DNA from: Bacteroidales bacterium
Lineage (GTDB): Bacteria; Bacteroidota; Bacteroidia; Bacteroidales; UBA932
Direction of reading: 5' to 3'
Assembly (NCBI GenBank): GCA_017458145.1
Contig: JAFTGA010000027.1
Location: forward strand, 1 to 32,312
DNA: 32,312 nucleotides
The translations under genes and the position numbers were made by a program. Shown here piece by piece: positions 21,590-29,902 of this stretch. How positions within the stretch are numbered: the first letter of the stretch is position 1; every line of letters begins with the position of its first letter. The notes below the pieces were generated by a model. That model did no database searches. It saw only the letters and a list, made by a program, of their open reading frames with translations, and had not been told where the DNA came from.

Positions 21590-23292
21590 CTTGATTGATC
21601 ATACATATGTGCTGCCGCATCTCCCGTGTCATACACCCCGGGAGCCACAATCATGTACTGGCAGGAGAGATTGTCTCCGCTTCCGGGCAGCACGCCCGCG
21701 TTGAACGGGATGTACAGGTTGCTTCCGGAGTCATGGAGATAGATGTTGGCCTTGCGGTCGGATGTCGATTCGGGGAGCAGGGAAGAGGCCGGCACCACAT
21801 AGAACTCCGTCGTCACTTCCGTCCCCGCCGGCGAACCGGCCGGAATGGTGATGGACGCCTCTGCGTTGGCGGCCGGTCCGTTGACCGAGTCGTAGCGCAG
21901 GAAACGGAAATTCGGGTTGTCGGAGATCAGCTGCAGTTCCGAACCCGATCGGGTGACCAGCAGCAGCCGGGGAGAGAAGGGCTCTCCGTCCGTGTCCCGT
22001 CCGGCTTTGACGGCCACATAAGCGTCTGTCCAGGTGTCCGGATCATCGTCTTCGTCGTAGCGGCGGTAACTCGGGGATTCTACGTAAAGCTTCGTCTCCA
22101 GGCCGCTTGAATAGCCGAACGCCGGTGTGGAACCGTCCCAGTCGGCGGCGGTGAGCAGTTTGGCGTAGAGGTTCAGCCCGAGTCCGCCCGTCGGTTTGCT
22201 GAACACCAGGGTATAGGTGTACTGGTGGCCGCTCTGCCAGGTGCAGTCGGGCACGTTCACCGTGCTGTGGAACTGCATGTTGTCGTAGGTATAGATGACG
22301 GTGAAGTTGGCGGAGGGCTGCTCCGGAATCAGCAGGGGATGGCCGGCTTGATACGTTTTTTCCCGCTCGATGTCGTCTCTTTTCCAGCTGTCTTGCGTGT
22401 CGGAGAACACGGGGGAGGTCTCGGCGGCGGTGTTGGACGTGGACCGGGAAGTGGGTGCCGGCGTCATCGGCACGGCACAGGCCCCGGCTTCCGCCGTCAG
22501 CGAAGACCAGCCTGCCTCCAGGGTGTTGGCGCGGTTGTCCACCGTGAAGGTGCCCTTGGTCTTGAGGAGGATATTGCTCTCGGTGACAGTCTCCGGCTTG
22601 AGGTGCTGCGCCAGTCCGGCCTCGTTCACGAACAGGATGCCGTCCAGCTTGAACTTATAGTCGCTGCCGTTGTTCTCGATGAACGCCATGTCATCCCCGG
22701 TGAATTTCACATTGAAGACCAGCTGCGCCTGCGCGTGGCGCAGGGTCAGGAGGGCCGTCCCGGAGGAGGAGCCGATGTCGTTGGCCGCGGCATACATCAG
22801 GTCCATCTGGCTGGTATAGGTCTCCACATCCTTGAACGTGACGCGGGAGACGGCGTCGTCCTCGTCGAAGACCGGTTTCCAGACCGTACCGTTCTCGAAG
22901 GCGGACAAGTCCTTGGTGGCGTCGTCGGAGTCCACGCCGTAGCACAGCACGTCGAGTTTCCTTCCGCCCAGCGGCAGGATGATTTCCCGGTCCTTGACCT
23001 TCCAGAAATTGCCGTCCTTCTTCTCCATCGGGGCGCCGGCGGGCTTGCCCGCTTCCAGGAACAGGCTGGGGACCTCCACCGCGCCTGCGGCGTCCTTCTG
23101 CGTCGCGGCGAGGAACAATTTGGCATGGTTCGTCAGCGCATCGCCGCTGAATTCCCCGCCCTTGGTATAGGCCCCGGGTGCCACCTGGAGGCTGAGCTCT
23201 GCGGGTGCCTGGGGCTGCGCCGCCGGGATGCGGCTGCAGGCCGGTGCCAGCGCCAGCAGTCCGAGCAGGAGTATTTTATAGGTCTTGGACAT
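21586..23292 (-). CDS. Fimbrillin family (Mfa_like_1) lipoprotein
   Basis: A 568-residue subunit with signal MSKTYKILLLGLLALAPAC (lipobox APAC, Cys19). It shares with the first gene of the operon the series TKGGEFSGDALTNHAKLFLAAT, ILPLGGRKLDVLCYGVD, DVETYTSQMDLMYAAAN, LTLRHAQAQLVFNVKFTG, GILFVNEAGL and ILLKTKGTFTVDN, so the two are clear paralogues. Compared with that gene it has an extra C-terminal part of about 150 residues (SPRLLLVTRSGSELQLISDNPNF... FYVVPASSLLPE). The subfamily is the Mfa_like_1 fimbrillins of Bacteroidales, exported as lipoproteins and assembled by donor-strand-like exchange after trimming. Stop overlaps the next start by four bases. Confidence 0.87.
   Translation of the reverse strand: MSKTYKILLLGLLALAPACSRIPAAQPQAPAELSLQVAPGAYTKGGEFSGDALTNHAKLFLAATQKDAAGAVEVPSLFLEAGKPAGAPMEKKDGNFWKVKDREIILPLGGRKLDVLCYGVDSDDATKDLSAFENGTVWKPVFDEDDAVSRVTFKDVETYTSQMDLMYAAANDIGSSSGTALLTLRHAQAQLVFNVKFTGDDMAFIENNGSDYKFKLDGILFVNEAGLAQHLKPETVTESNILLKTKGTFTVDNRANTLEAGWSSLTAEAGACAVPMTPAPTSRSTSNTAAETSPVFSDTQDSWKRDDIEREKTYQAGHPLLIPEQPSANFTVIYTYDNMQFHSTVNVPDCTWQSGHQYTYTLVFSKPTGGLGLNLYAKLLTAADWDGSTPAFGYSSGLETKLYVESPSYRRYDEDDDPDTWTDAYVAVKAGRDTDGEPFSPRLLLVTRSGSELQLISDNPNFRFLRYDSVNGPAANAEASITIPAGSPAGTEVTTEFYVVPASSLLPESTSDRKANIYLHDSGSNLYIPFNAGVLPGSGDNLSCQYMIVAPGVYDTGDAAAHMYDQSR
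22535..22561. repeat. 27-bp identical segment shared by two fimbrillin genes, copy 1
   Basis: This segment in the 568-residue fimbrillin is identical over 27 bases to 26978-27004 in the 413-residue fimbrillin, and similarity continues on both sides. It encodes KTKGTFTVDN in this copy (RTKGTFTVDN in the other) and marks duplication within the operon. Confidence 0.8.
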
Positions 23293-23294
23293 CG

Positions 23295-26200
23295 CTAATA
23301 CAAGTGTCCGTGGTTGGTGTTGTTGCGGTCGGAGGCCTTGTCCCAGACCGGACGGACGGGGAAAGCGTGGGAGGTGAGGAAACCGGCAGAACTATTCCCC
23401 ATGCCATAGGCGCTGTGAATTCCAGCCCTTTGGAAACGCAAAACCCGTCCGTAAATCCATTGCTTGTTGTCGCCGATAAACAAATAGGGCGCAGCCGTCC
23501 AGTAGGTACCTTCCGCACTGGTCTGCTGAGGGGCATCTTGGGGGGTTCCCGATAAGTTGGGAACTGCGCTCGCATTATCTCCGTTCCCGTTCCGGCGCCC
23601 GACGGCGCGCATGAACACGCGGCCGTGCGTGTGGCCTTCTCCGTCCGCCGTGGTATAGAACGTGTATCCCAGGTTGCTGTCGAAAGATGACCACTTGCCC
23701 GCATCTGTCCCGCCAACGGCATTGATATTTCTTACGCCGCCCGGATAGAAGCCTCCGGTTTTATTGCTTGTCCATAAATTGAAAATGGAGAAGGCATATT
23801 CGTTGGGGATGCAGAAGCCGGGCGGACAGGGGTCGTACACGGTCTTGCGCACCACCACGTCCTTGCGGGCGAAATTACCGTCATCGTTTTTATCCAGATC
23901 GTTCGTATCAGGTGAGTATCTCCTGACAGGCTGGGTGACATTGCTGTTCCAAAGGTTGAAATACACATCCTCTCCCGCCCAGGACCGGAAGGGCTGCGTT
24001 TTCGGGACGCCGTTGGGGCCCATCAGCATCTTTTCCGGATTCTGGATGGCATAGGCGACGCCGTTCGTTCCGCTCGGGATGCTTCCTTTCTGGGGATTGG
24101 GGTATAAATTGCTGTTGGGGGTGGAGCCGTACTTGTCGTTCCCGTCCTTGTCGAAGATCCTGGCGTTCCGCACGGTGACCGGGCTGGAACTGGCCAGACG
24201 GCTCGGGAACATGGGGTCCTTCCGTCCCCACTGGTAGAAGGGAACGTCGCTGCCCGCCTCCGAGCCCAGCTGCGAGATGATCAGATAGGTGGTGCGCCCC
24301 TCCGGGATCACATTCCCCGCATCGTCCACCTGCTGGAAGCGGACGTGGCACACGCGCTCGTCGGCGCTGCTGTTGCCGGAACGGGTGAAGCCCAGATTGG
24401 TGTGCATCACGTGGTTGTGGTCCACGTCGGTCACGAAGAGCGGGTTGGGCTCCAGGCAGACGGTGGCCAGCGCGGTGTCGGGGTTGTGGATGCACCAGAT
24501 GTGCCAGCTCCAGACGATGGTGTCCCCCGCATAGGCGGCAATCACCGCATTCCCCTCCGCGCTGTTCACCACGTTGAAATAGATATAATTGTTTTCGTAC
24601 GACACATTCTGCACCAGACCGGCATTGTCCTGCCACACCAGTTCCGCTTTCGTGATGCCGACGCCGTTGTCCGTCGTGATCCATGGGCCGGCAATGGCAT
24701 TTCCGTCGTGCCGGAGATAGGTGGAGAGGATGTTGGAGGCATATTCCGGGAGGGTGGCCGTCTTGCCGGTATAGGCCGCGCTGTTTTTGACGCCGTTCAT
24801 GATGGCGTTGCCATAGATGACCGGGAATTTGTAGAATCCGCGGCCGCTCACCACATAACAGTTGGCCGTCTCCTGGGTGCCCTGGGTCTTCCCGTACACA
24901 TCCCGGTACGAGAGGTCCGGGGCTTTTTCCATGGTTGTAGCGCCTTGCCCGTCTCCGGGGTTCTCGGCGGGGGCGGCCAGTTCCCAGGAAGTGGCCGCGT
25001 TCACTTTCACGCCCACGGTGAAGGATTTCGGGGCGCTTTCCAGATTCCCGTCAACGCGATCGTATTGGAGGGTTCCCTCCGATCCGGTAGCAGTATCATA
25101 GAAACTGTTGAGCCAGGACGGCGGGGTAGCCTTGTATTTGTCGGGCAGGTCTCCCTCTTCGCTGAAGGTGGCGGTCCATTTGACCGCCTCCTGCGTGGTC
25201 TTGTCGTAGTAGCTGACCACGGTGAAATAGGCGGACTCTTCCGTGGCCGTGGTCGGGAAATCGCCGAAATCTTTCGGCACCACCTTGAGGATGTACTCCG
25301 GGCGGCGGACCGGAATGGCGTCGAAGTAGGTCTTGCAGTGCTCCTTGAGATGAATCCAGGAAGAGTTGTGCTGGAGCTTGAGGGTGCGGGTCTTGGTGTC
25401 GCCGCCCTTTTCGAACGTAAGTACCAGCGACAGATGCGTCTGCGTCGTGGGCAGACAGATGAAGGTGAAGGCGGCGGGCTTGGTCTCGCTGAGCGCAACG
25501 CCTCCGCCGATGAATGAGTCCAGCGGGATGTCGATATAGTTCTCACCTGCGGCAATCTGCGCATCTGTCAGCTCATCGGCCGAGAGCAGGGCGATGGCGT
25601 TGTCTTCCCCGTCGACGTCGTGCATGCCGTCGTTGATGCCGCGGCCGTTGAACGTCTTCTCTACTCCGGGAGTGACAATGGACGACGGATCAGACGGATC
25701 GGCATAGGTAGGCGCAATACTCATGTGCGTGGAGTATTTGCCGAAAGCGACGGTATAATTTCCAAAGAGTATCGGGGCTTTCACCTCTCCTTGATTCTCG
25801 GCGGAGGATATCAGCCGGAGCCTGGTCAGCAGGTAGCCCGAACCCTCCTTGGTGACCTCGTCATCCGCATCTCCGAGCAGGGTGAAGCGGACAGCCGACG
25901 CGATGGGCTTGAAATACAGGGGGACCTCCTTGGCGGCGCCGAGGCGCTGGCTGTAGGCCACCATGGCCAGATTCCGCATGTCCGGCACATATTCCGTCAC
26001 GTCTCCATTTTCCACGCGGACGGGCTTCTGGCTCTGCGGGATGCTGGCGGAGACCGTCGCGATGTCATCGCCGGTGTCTCCGGAGATCCCCGTCCCGACA
26101 AAGGGGGTGAGGCTCTCGGGATATACCGCAAAGAAATGATGGGACACGTCGGCTCCCGCCCAGGTGAAGCCGTCTCCCGGAGCGCCGCTGGCCGGGGTGG

Positions 26201-26549
26201 CGGCGGCCGTGCTGTTCTTGCCCGAAGCCGTCGCGCTGCCGCTCACGGCATAGATGACGGCCTCGCCGTTCGGGGAGAGCGCCTGCTTGCAGTGGATCTT
26301 GACTGCGTCCCCGTCCACCCAGTCGATGCGTTCGTAGCGCTGGGTGGAGTCCGAATAGGTGAGCGAGATGCGGTCTCCGCTGTAGACGGTCTTGGTCTGC
26401 TGGTCCGCGTCCGGCTCCCCGTTGTCGTACTCCGTTGACACGCGGAAGTGGACAAGGCCGTCGTCGCCGGCGCCGAACGGCTCTTCCCGCACGCAGGCGG
26501 AAAGCAGCAGGGCGGCCGCGGCCAGGATTCCTATATAGGTATGCTTCAT
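23295..26549 (-). CDS. Large fimbrillin-like lipoprotein with FISUMP-like C-terminal domain
   Basis: A 1084-residue protein and the largest of the operon. Signal and lipobox: MKHTYIGILAAAALLLSAC, Cys19. Residues ~20-410 are fimbrillin-like with a pronounced Thr/Ala linker (SGSATASGKNSTAAATPASG). Further beta domains follow (EYILKVVPKDFGDFPTTATEESAYFTVVSYYD). From ~560 on, ETANCYVVSGRGFYKFPVIYGNA, NYIYFNVVNSAEGNAVIAAY and WSWHIWC precede a FISUMP-like end: YDPCPPGFCIPNEYAFSIF, then YWTAAPYLF (near 1015) and SHAFPVRPVWD. Proteins of this build occur as tips of Bacteroidetes fibres. It starts four bases after the preceding stop and ends two bases before the next start. Probable adhesin/tip subunit; ligand unknown. 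Confidence 0.82.
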   Translation of the reverse strand: MKHTYIGILAAAALLLSACVREEPFGAGDDGLVHFRVSTEYDNGEPDADQQTKTVYSGDRISLTYSDSTQRYERIDWVDGDAVKIHCKQALSPNGEAVIYAVSGSATASGKNSTAAATPASGAPGDGFTWAGADVSHHFFAVYPESLTPFVGTGISGDTGDDIATVSASIPQSQKPVRVENGDVTEYVPDMRNLAMVAYSQRLGAAKEVPLYFKPIASAVRFTLLGDADDEVTKEGSGYLLTRLRLISSAENQGEVKAPILFGNYTVAFGKYSTHMSIAPTYADPSDPSSIVTPGVEKTFNGRGINDGMHDVDGEDNAIALLSADELTDAQIAAGENYIDIPLDSFIGGGVALSETKPAAFTFICLPTTQTHLSLVLTFEKGGDTKTRTLKLQHNSSWIHLKEHCKTYFDAIPVRRPEYILKVVPKDFGDFPTTATEESAYFTVVSYYDKTTQEAVKWTATFSEEGDLPDKYKATPPSWLNSFYDTATGSEGTLQYDRVDGNLESAPKSFTVGVKVNAATSWELAAPAENPGDGQGATTMEKAPDLSYRDVYGKTQGTQETANCYVVSGRGFYKFPVIYGNAIMNGVKNSAAYTGKTATLPEYASNILSTYLRHDGNAIAGPWITTDNGVGITKAELVWQDNAGLVQNVSYENNYIYFNVVNSAEGNAVIAAYAGDTIVWSWHIWCIHNPDTALATVCLEPNPLFVTDVDHNHVMHTNLGFTRSGNSSADERVCHVRFQQVDDAGNVIPEGRTTYLIISQLGSEAGSDVPFYQWGRKDPMFPSRLASSSPVTVRNARIFDKDGNDKYGSTPNSNLYPNPQKGSIPSGTNGVAYAIQNPEKMLMGPNGVPKTQPFRSWAGEDVYFNLWNSNVTQPVRRYSPDTNDLDKNDDGNFARKDVVVRKTVYDPCPPGFCIPNEYAFSIFNLWTSNKTGGFYPGGVRNINAVGGTDAGKWSSFDSNLGYTFYTTADGEGHTHGRVFMRAVGRRNGNGDNASAVPNLSGTPQDAPQQTSAEGTYWTAAPYLFIGDNKQWIYGRVLRFQRAGIHSAYGMGNSSAGFLTSHAFPVRPVWDKASDRNNTNHGHLY

Positions 26550-26553
26550 GTAC

Positions 26554-27795
26554 TTAATCCCAGTTGTGGTCGATGTTGTCCGGATTGTATTCGCCGCCGA
26601 TCTCCTGGCCGGCGGCGTGGAAGGTCAGCATCCCGCCCACTCGGTTGATCTCCAGGTTGTAGATGTATTTCATCCCTTTGCGCCAGGTCCCTTCGGGCAG
26701 CGTCACGTAGGTGTTGTAGCGGGCGCCTTCGTAGCGATAGGACACCCAGAAGCCCTGGACGGGCTGCTCCGGGACCAGCAGGGGGTTGCCGACCTGGTAG
26801 AGCACGTCCTGACTGAGGTTCTGCGCCCAGTTGCCGCTGTGGAGGAGGTTGCCTTCGGGGATGGCGTCCAAGTTGGATTTGGAGCGTTTCTCCTCTGCAG
26901 GGGCGGTCATGTCGATCTTGTATTTGCCATCCTGGGCCTGCGTGCCGGACCACGAGGCCGACAGGTCGGTCCTGCTGTTGTCCACCGTGAAGGTGCCCTT
27001 GGTCCTGAGGAGGATGTTGGCGGTCGTCACGGTCTGCCCTTGCAGGTGCTGGAGCAGGCCGTCGTTGTTCACGAACAGGATGTCGTCCAGCCTGAACTTC
27101 GGGGCGGAGCCGTCCCAGTAGATTTGATGGTTGGTGCCGTCCCAGTAGGTCTTCGGCGCGGAGGCGTCCCCGTTGGTCGTGATGAAGGCCGTGCCCGTGA
27201 ACCTCACGTTGAAAATCAGCATCGCTTGGGCGTGGTACAGCGTGAGCGTCCCCTGCGGATTGGCGGCGCTGATTCCGTTGGCCGAGCCGTACATCAGGTC
27301 CACCGGCGTGGTGTAGGTGTCCACGTCCGTGAAGACCATTCCGGAAGCCGCATCGGCGGCGTTGAGCGTGGGCGTCCAGCAGGCCGGGACGTTGGGGCCG
27401 ACGTCAATGTCCGCTCCGTATGCCAGCGCATTGAAGGTATAGCCGCCCAGGGGCAGGATCACGTTCTTCCCGTCCGGGAATTTCCAGATGCGCCCGCTGT
27501 CGTGCGTGAGCCTGGCCGTCGCCGGGTCGTTGCCGCTCAGGAATGTGCTCGGGGTGGAGATGCCGCCCTGCGGATCCCGCAGCGTGCCGGCCACGTACAG
27601 TGCCGCCTTGGGTGAGAGTTCGTCCCCGGAGAACTCGGCGCCCTTGGTGAAAAGGTCCGTCGTGACGGAAAACTTCACGCTGTTCGCCGTGGAGGATGTC
27701 TCCGGCAGCCGGGTGCAGGCGAAGACGGCAAGCGCCGCCGGCAGGACCAGCAGCCAGTCCAGCTTTGCATTGGAAATCAAATTTTTGACACGCAT
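26554..27795 (-). CDS. Fimbrillin family (Mfa_like_1) lipoprotein, first gene of the pilus operon
   Basis: A 413-residue subunit. MRVKNLISNAKLDWLLVLPAALAVFAC gives a signal with lipobox VFAC (Cys27). Typical fimbrillin blocks: TKGAEFSGDELSPKAALYVAGT, ILPLGGYTFNALAYGAD, DVDTYTTPVDLMYGSAN, LTLYHAQAMLIFNVRFTG, DDILFVNNDGLLQHL, ILLRTKGTFTVDN, NPLLVPEQPVQGFWVSY. It is closely paralogous to the 21586-23292 gene and shares exact DNA stretches with it. First-gene position and small size suit either the shaft subunit or a minor polymerising subunit. An ATG at 27795 follows a GC-rich hairpin-forming leader; there is no Shine-Dalgarno sequence. Confidence 0.87.
   Translation of the reverse strand: MRVKNLISNAKLDWLLVLPAALAVFACTRLPETSSTANSVKFSVTTDLFTKGAEFSGDELSPKAALYVAGTLRDPQGGISTPSTFLSGNDPATARLTHDSGRIWKFPDGKNVILPLGGYTFNALAYGADIDVGPNVPACWTPTLNAADAASGMVFTDVDTYTTPVDLMYGSANGISAANPQGTLTLYHAQAMLIFNVRFTGTAFITTNGDASAPKTYWDGTNHQIYWDGSAPKFRLDDILFVNNDGLLQHLQGQTVTTANILLRTKGTFTVDNSRTDLSASWSGTQAQDGKYKIDMTAPAEEKRSKSNLDAIPEGNLLHSGNWAQNLSQDVLYQVGNPLLVPEQPVQGFWVSYRYEGARYNTYVTLPEGTWRKGMKYIYNLEINRVGGMLTFHAAGQEIGGEYNPDNIDHNWD
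26978..27004. repeat. 27-bp identical segment shared by two fimbrillin genes, copy 2
   Basis: The partner of 22535-22561, in the same orientation, 4.4 kb away. Long direct identity between genes of one operon could support recombination that deletes or recombines the intervening large subunit. Confidence 0.8.
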
Positions 27796-27869
27796 ACTGC
27801 CTTGCCCGGGCAGAGGCCTCAGGCAAAGAAAACAGGAAAAACGAAACGGGAGTAACCCATTTTAGCTTG

Positions 27870-27900
27870 CAAAGATACCAATTTCTGGCGTGAAAACAAA
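27870..27900 (-). promoter_or_regulatory. Consensus promoter of the fimbrillin operon
   Basis: On the reverse strand TTTG (27897-27900), 19 bases, then TATCTTTG (27870-27877): both Bacteroidetes elements with correct spacing. The start site should lie near 27863, giving a leader of about 68 bases that ends in a GC-rich hairpin immediately before the ATG at 27795. The promoter is 12 bases beyond the stop of the upstream oxidoreductase gene. No flanking inverted repeats of an invertible promoter were seen. Confidence 0.75.
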
Positions 27901-27912
27901 CCCCTGCGGAGG

Positions 27913-29382
27913 CTATTTGCTTTCATGGTAGGATTTCTCCGTGTTCACGCCCCACACGTTGTCTTTGGCGGCGATGCCGTCCCGGATGTTGCGCACGGCT
28001 TCCATCGCGGTGAGCATCGAGTGGTCCATGTTGTTGTAGCGGTGCTGGCCGTTGCGGCCGAGGCAGAAGAGGTTCCGGAATCCGTCCAGGTACGCCCGCA
28101 CCGTGCCGATTTCGGCGTAGGTCCCGAAGTAGGCCGGATAGGCCTTGCGCATCCGAACGCGGTGCGTGTCCAGCACGTCTTTCCGGTCCACGATGTCGAT
28201 CCTGGCCAGTTCATCGACGGCCATCCGGCAGAAGTCCTCTTCCGGCAGGCTCCACAGTTCGTCGCCCTCGTTGCAGAAATACTCCATCCCCACGAACACG
28301 GTGTGCTCCGGGTCGGCCACCATATACGGGGACCAGTTGTTGAAGATCTGGAGCCGCCCCACCTTCACGTCCCGCTCCTGGATGTAGATCCAGGTGTCCT
28401 GCACGGGGATCTTCAACCCGGTGGCCAGCACACCCACCGTGATGAAGTCCCGGTAGGGGAGGCCGTCCGCGATCCGGCGCACGTCCGCGGGCACTTCCAC
28501 CCCTTCGATCCCGGCCACCAGGTCCTTGACGGGCATGCTGGACAGGAGGTAATCGCAGGGCAGCGTTTCGCCGCCGGACAGCCGTACGCCGCTGATGCGC
28601 CCTTCCTCTGCGAGCAGCCCCTCGACGCGGGAGTCCAGGCGGATTTCGCCGCCGCGGGCGCGGACCTCGTCCGCCACCGTCTCCCAGAGCTGGCCCGGGC
28701 CGTATTTGGGATAGATGAACTGCTCGATCAGCGAGGTCTCCACCTTCTTCTGGGCGATGTCCTTGCCGCGGAACGGCCGGGTGACCACATCCTTGAGGAT
28801 GCCCAGTACGGAGAGGCCCTTCACCCGTTGCGCGCCCCAGTCCGCCCCGATCCTGCCCGGATGCACGCCCCACACCTTCTCGGTGTAGTCCTCGAAGAAC
28901 ATCTCGTAGAGCGGCCGGCCGAAACGGTTGATGTAGAAGTTCTCCAGCGAAGTCTCCGGCAGTTTGTGGCACACGGCGGCCAGGTATCCCCACCCCGCCC
29001 GCACCGTGTCGCGCAGGCCCATCCCCGCGAGCGTCTTGCGGCTCAGCGAGACGGGATAGTCGAAAAACTTCCTCCGGAAATAAATCCGCGAAGAGCGGTG
29101 GCGCGTCAGCATCACCCGGTCCTCGCTTGCGGGATCCGGCCCGCCGGGCGCCTGCAGCGGCATCATCTGCCGCCACCATTGCATCACGCTGTCATCTTTG
29201 GAGAAGAAGCGGTGGCCGCCGATGTCCATCCGGTTCCCCTTGTAGCGGACCGTCTGGGAAATGCCGCCAATCGCCTCGCTCCCTTCGAGGACGACGGGGT
29301 GGATGTCAGTCTGTTTGAGCAATTCATACGCTGCCGTCAGCCCTGCGGGCCCGGCGCCGATAATGATAGCAGTTTTTTTCAA
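27913..29382 (-). CDS. FAD-dependent oxidoreductase, UDP-galactopyranose-mutase-like
   Basis: A 489-residue flavoprotein beginning at a TTG codon (29382) with [21 protein letters not shown], the Rossmann GxGxxG for FAD. Then come [35 protein letters not shown], with the second conserved GG motif, and [29 protein letters not shown]. The C-terminal part holds [49 protein letters not shown], the last FAD contact typical of UDP-galactopyranose mutase and amine-oxidase relatives. The usual annotation of such proteins is NAD(P)/FAD-dependent oxidoreductase. The TTG start lies seven bases after the GtrA gene stop and gives the family N-terminus; no ATG does. Likely acts on a sugar nucleotide or lipid-linked sugar, together with the GtrA partner; exact substrate unknown. 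Confidence 0.85.
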   Translation of the reverse strand: MKKTAIIIGAGPAGLTAAYELLKQTDIHPVVLEGSEAIGGISQTVRYKGNRMDIGGHRFFSKDDSVMQWWRQMMPLQAPGGPDPASEDRVMLTRHRSSRIYFRRKFFDYPVSLSRKTLAGMGLRDTVRAGWGYLAAVCHKLPETSLENFYINRFGRPLYEMFFEDYTEKVWGVHPGRIGADWGAQRVKGLSVLGILKDVVTRPFRGKDIAQKKVETSLIEQFIYPKYGPGQLWETVADEVRARGGEIRLDSRVEGLLAEEGRISGVRLSGGETLPCDYLLSSMPVKDLVAGIEGVEVPADVRRIADGLPYRDFITVGVLATGLKIPVQDTWIYIQERDVKVGRLQIFNNWSPYMVADPEHTVFVGMEYFCNEGDELWSLPEEDFCRMAVDELARIDIVDRKDVLDTHRVRMRKAYPAYFGTYAEIGTVRAYLDGFRNLFCLGRNGQHRYNNMDHSMLTAMEAVRNIRDGIAAKDNVWGVNTEKSYHESK

Positions 29383-29389
29383 GGCAGAA

Positions 29390-29800
29390 TCAGGATTTGA
29401 AGACCAGGAAACGGCGGGCCAGGAAATTCCAGAAGAACACGATGCCCGTGGAGACAATCTTGCTGAGCATATAGTGAAGCTGCAACCTGTCCGTACAGAT
29501 CCACATGATCAGTTCGTTGAGCCCCAGTCCGATGACGCCGATCACGGCAAATGCCGTGAAGGCCGCCCACCGGCTCTGCAGGCGGCTCTCGCCGAACACC
29601 CAGCGGGTGCTCAGGAGATAATTGCAGATCAGCCCCAGCACGAAGGCCAGTGCAGCGGAAAGCAGATACGGGAGACCGGCCGCTTCCGTGAGCAGCCACA
29701 AACTTCCGTAGTCTGCTGCGAAAGCAATGCCGCCCACGATCGCGTAGCCGAAAAACTGCGCGATAAGTTGTTGGTTTCTGATCAGTGGATCGGGATTCAT
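29390..29800 (-). CDS. GtrA-like membrane protein
   Basis: A 136-residue four-helix membrane protein of the GtrA/DPMS family: [70 protein letters not shown] and [21 protein letters not shown]. These proteins are thought to flip or guide polyprenyl-linked sugars across the inner membrane. It is first in a two-gene unit with the FAD oxidoreductase, seven bases apart. This pairing suggests a common role in modifying cell-surface glycan, which is inference. Confidence 0.92.
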   Translation of the reverse strand: MNPDPLIRNQQLIAQFFGYAIVGGIAFAADYGSLWLLTEAAGLPYLLSAALAFVLGLICNYLLSTRWVFGESRLQSRWAAFTAFAVIGVIGLGLNELIMWICTDRLQLHYMLSKIVSTGIVFFWNFLARRFLVFKS

Positions 29801-29873
29801 GTCTTCTCAGACCTGTCCCTTGTCATTACGCATACTGCCGTGCCAGCACAGACCGCGCGGCACTGAGGATGTG

Positions 29874-29902
29874 CAAAGATAAGAATAATTTTACTTTCTC
29901 AA
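29874..29902 (-). promoter_or_regulatory. Promoter of the GtrA-oxidoreductase unit
   Basis: On the reverse strand TTG (29900-29902), 18 bases, then TATCTTTG (29874-29881). The -33 element overlaps the stop codon of the upstream AAA-ATPase gene. A leader of ~65 bases follows before the ATG at 29800. Confidence 0.65.

Noticed and set aside
19592-21598. Plus-strand open frame of ~670 codons opposite a fimbrillin gene
   Set aside because: Repetitive Gly/Val/Arg/Asp composition without a fold signature; the opposite strand has lipoprotein signal and fimbrillin motifs.
27796-27912. Invertible promoter (Bacteroides-type phase switch) before the pilus operon
   Set aside because: No pair of inverted repeats flanks the promoter, and no recombinase gene is nearby. 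The palindromes there are short and lie in the leader.
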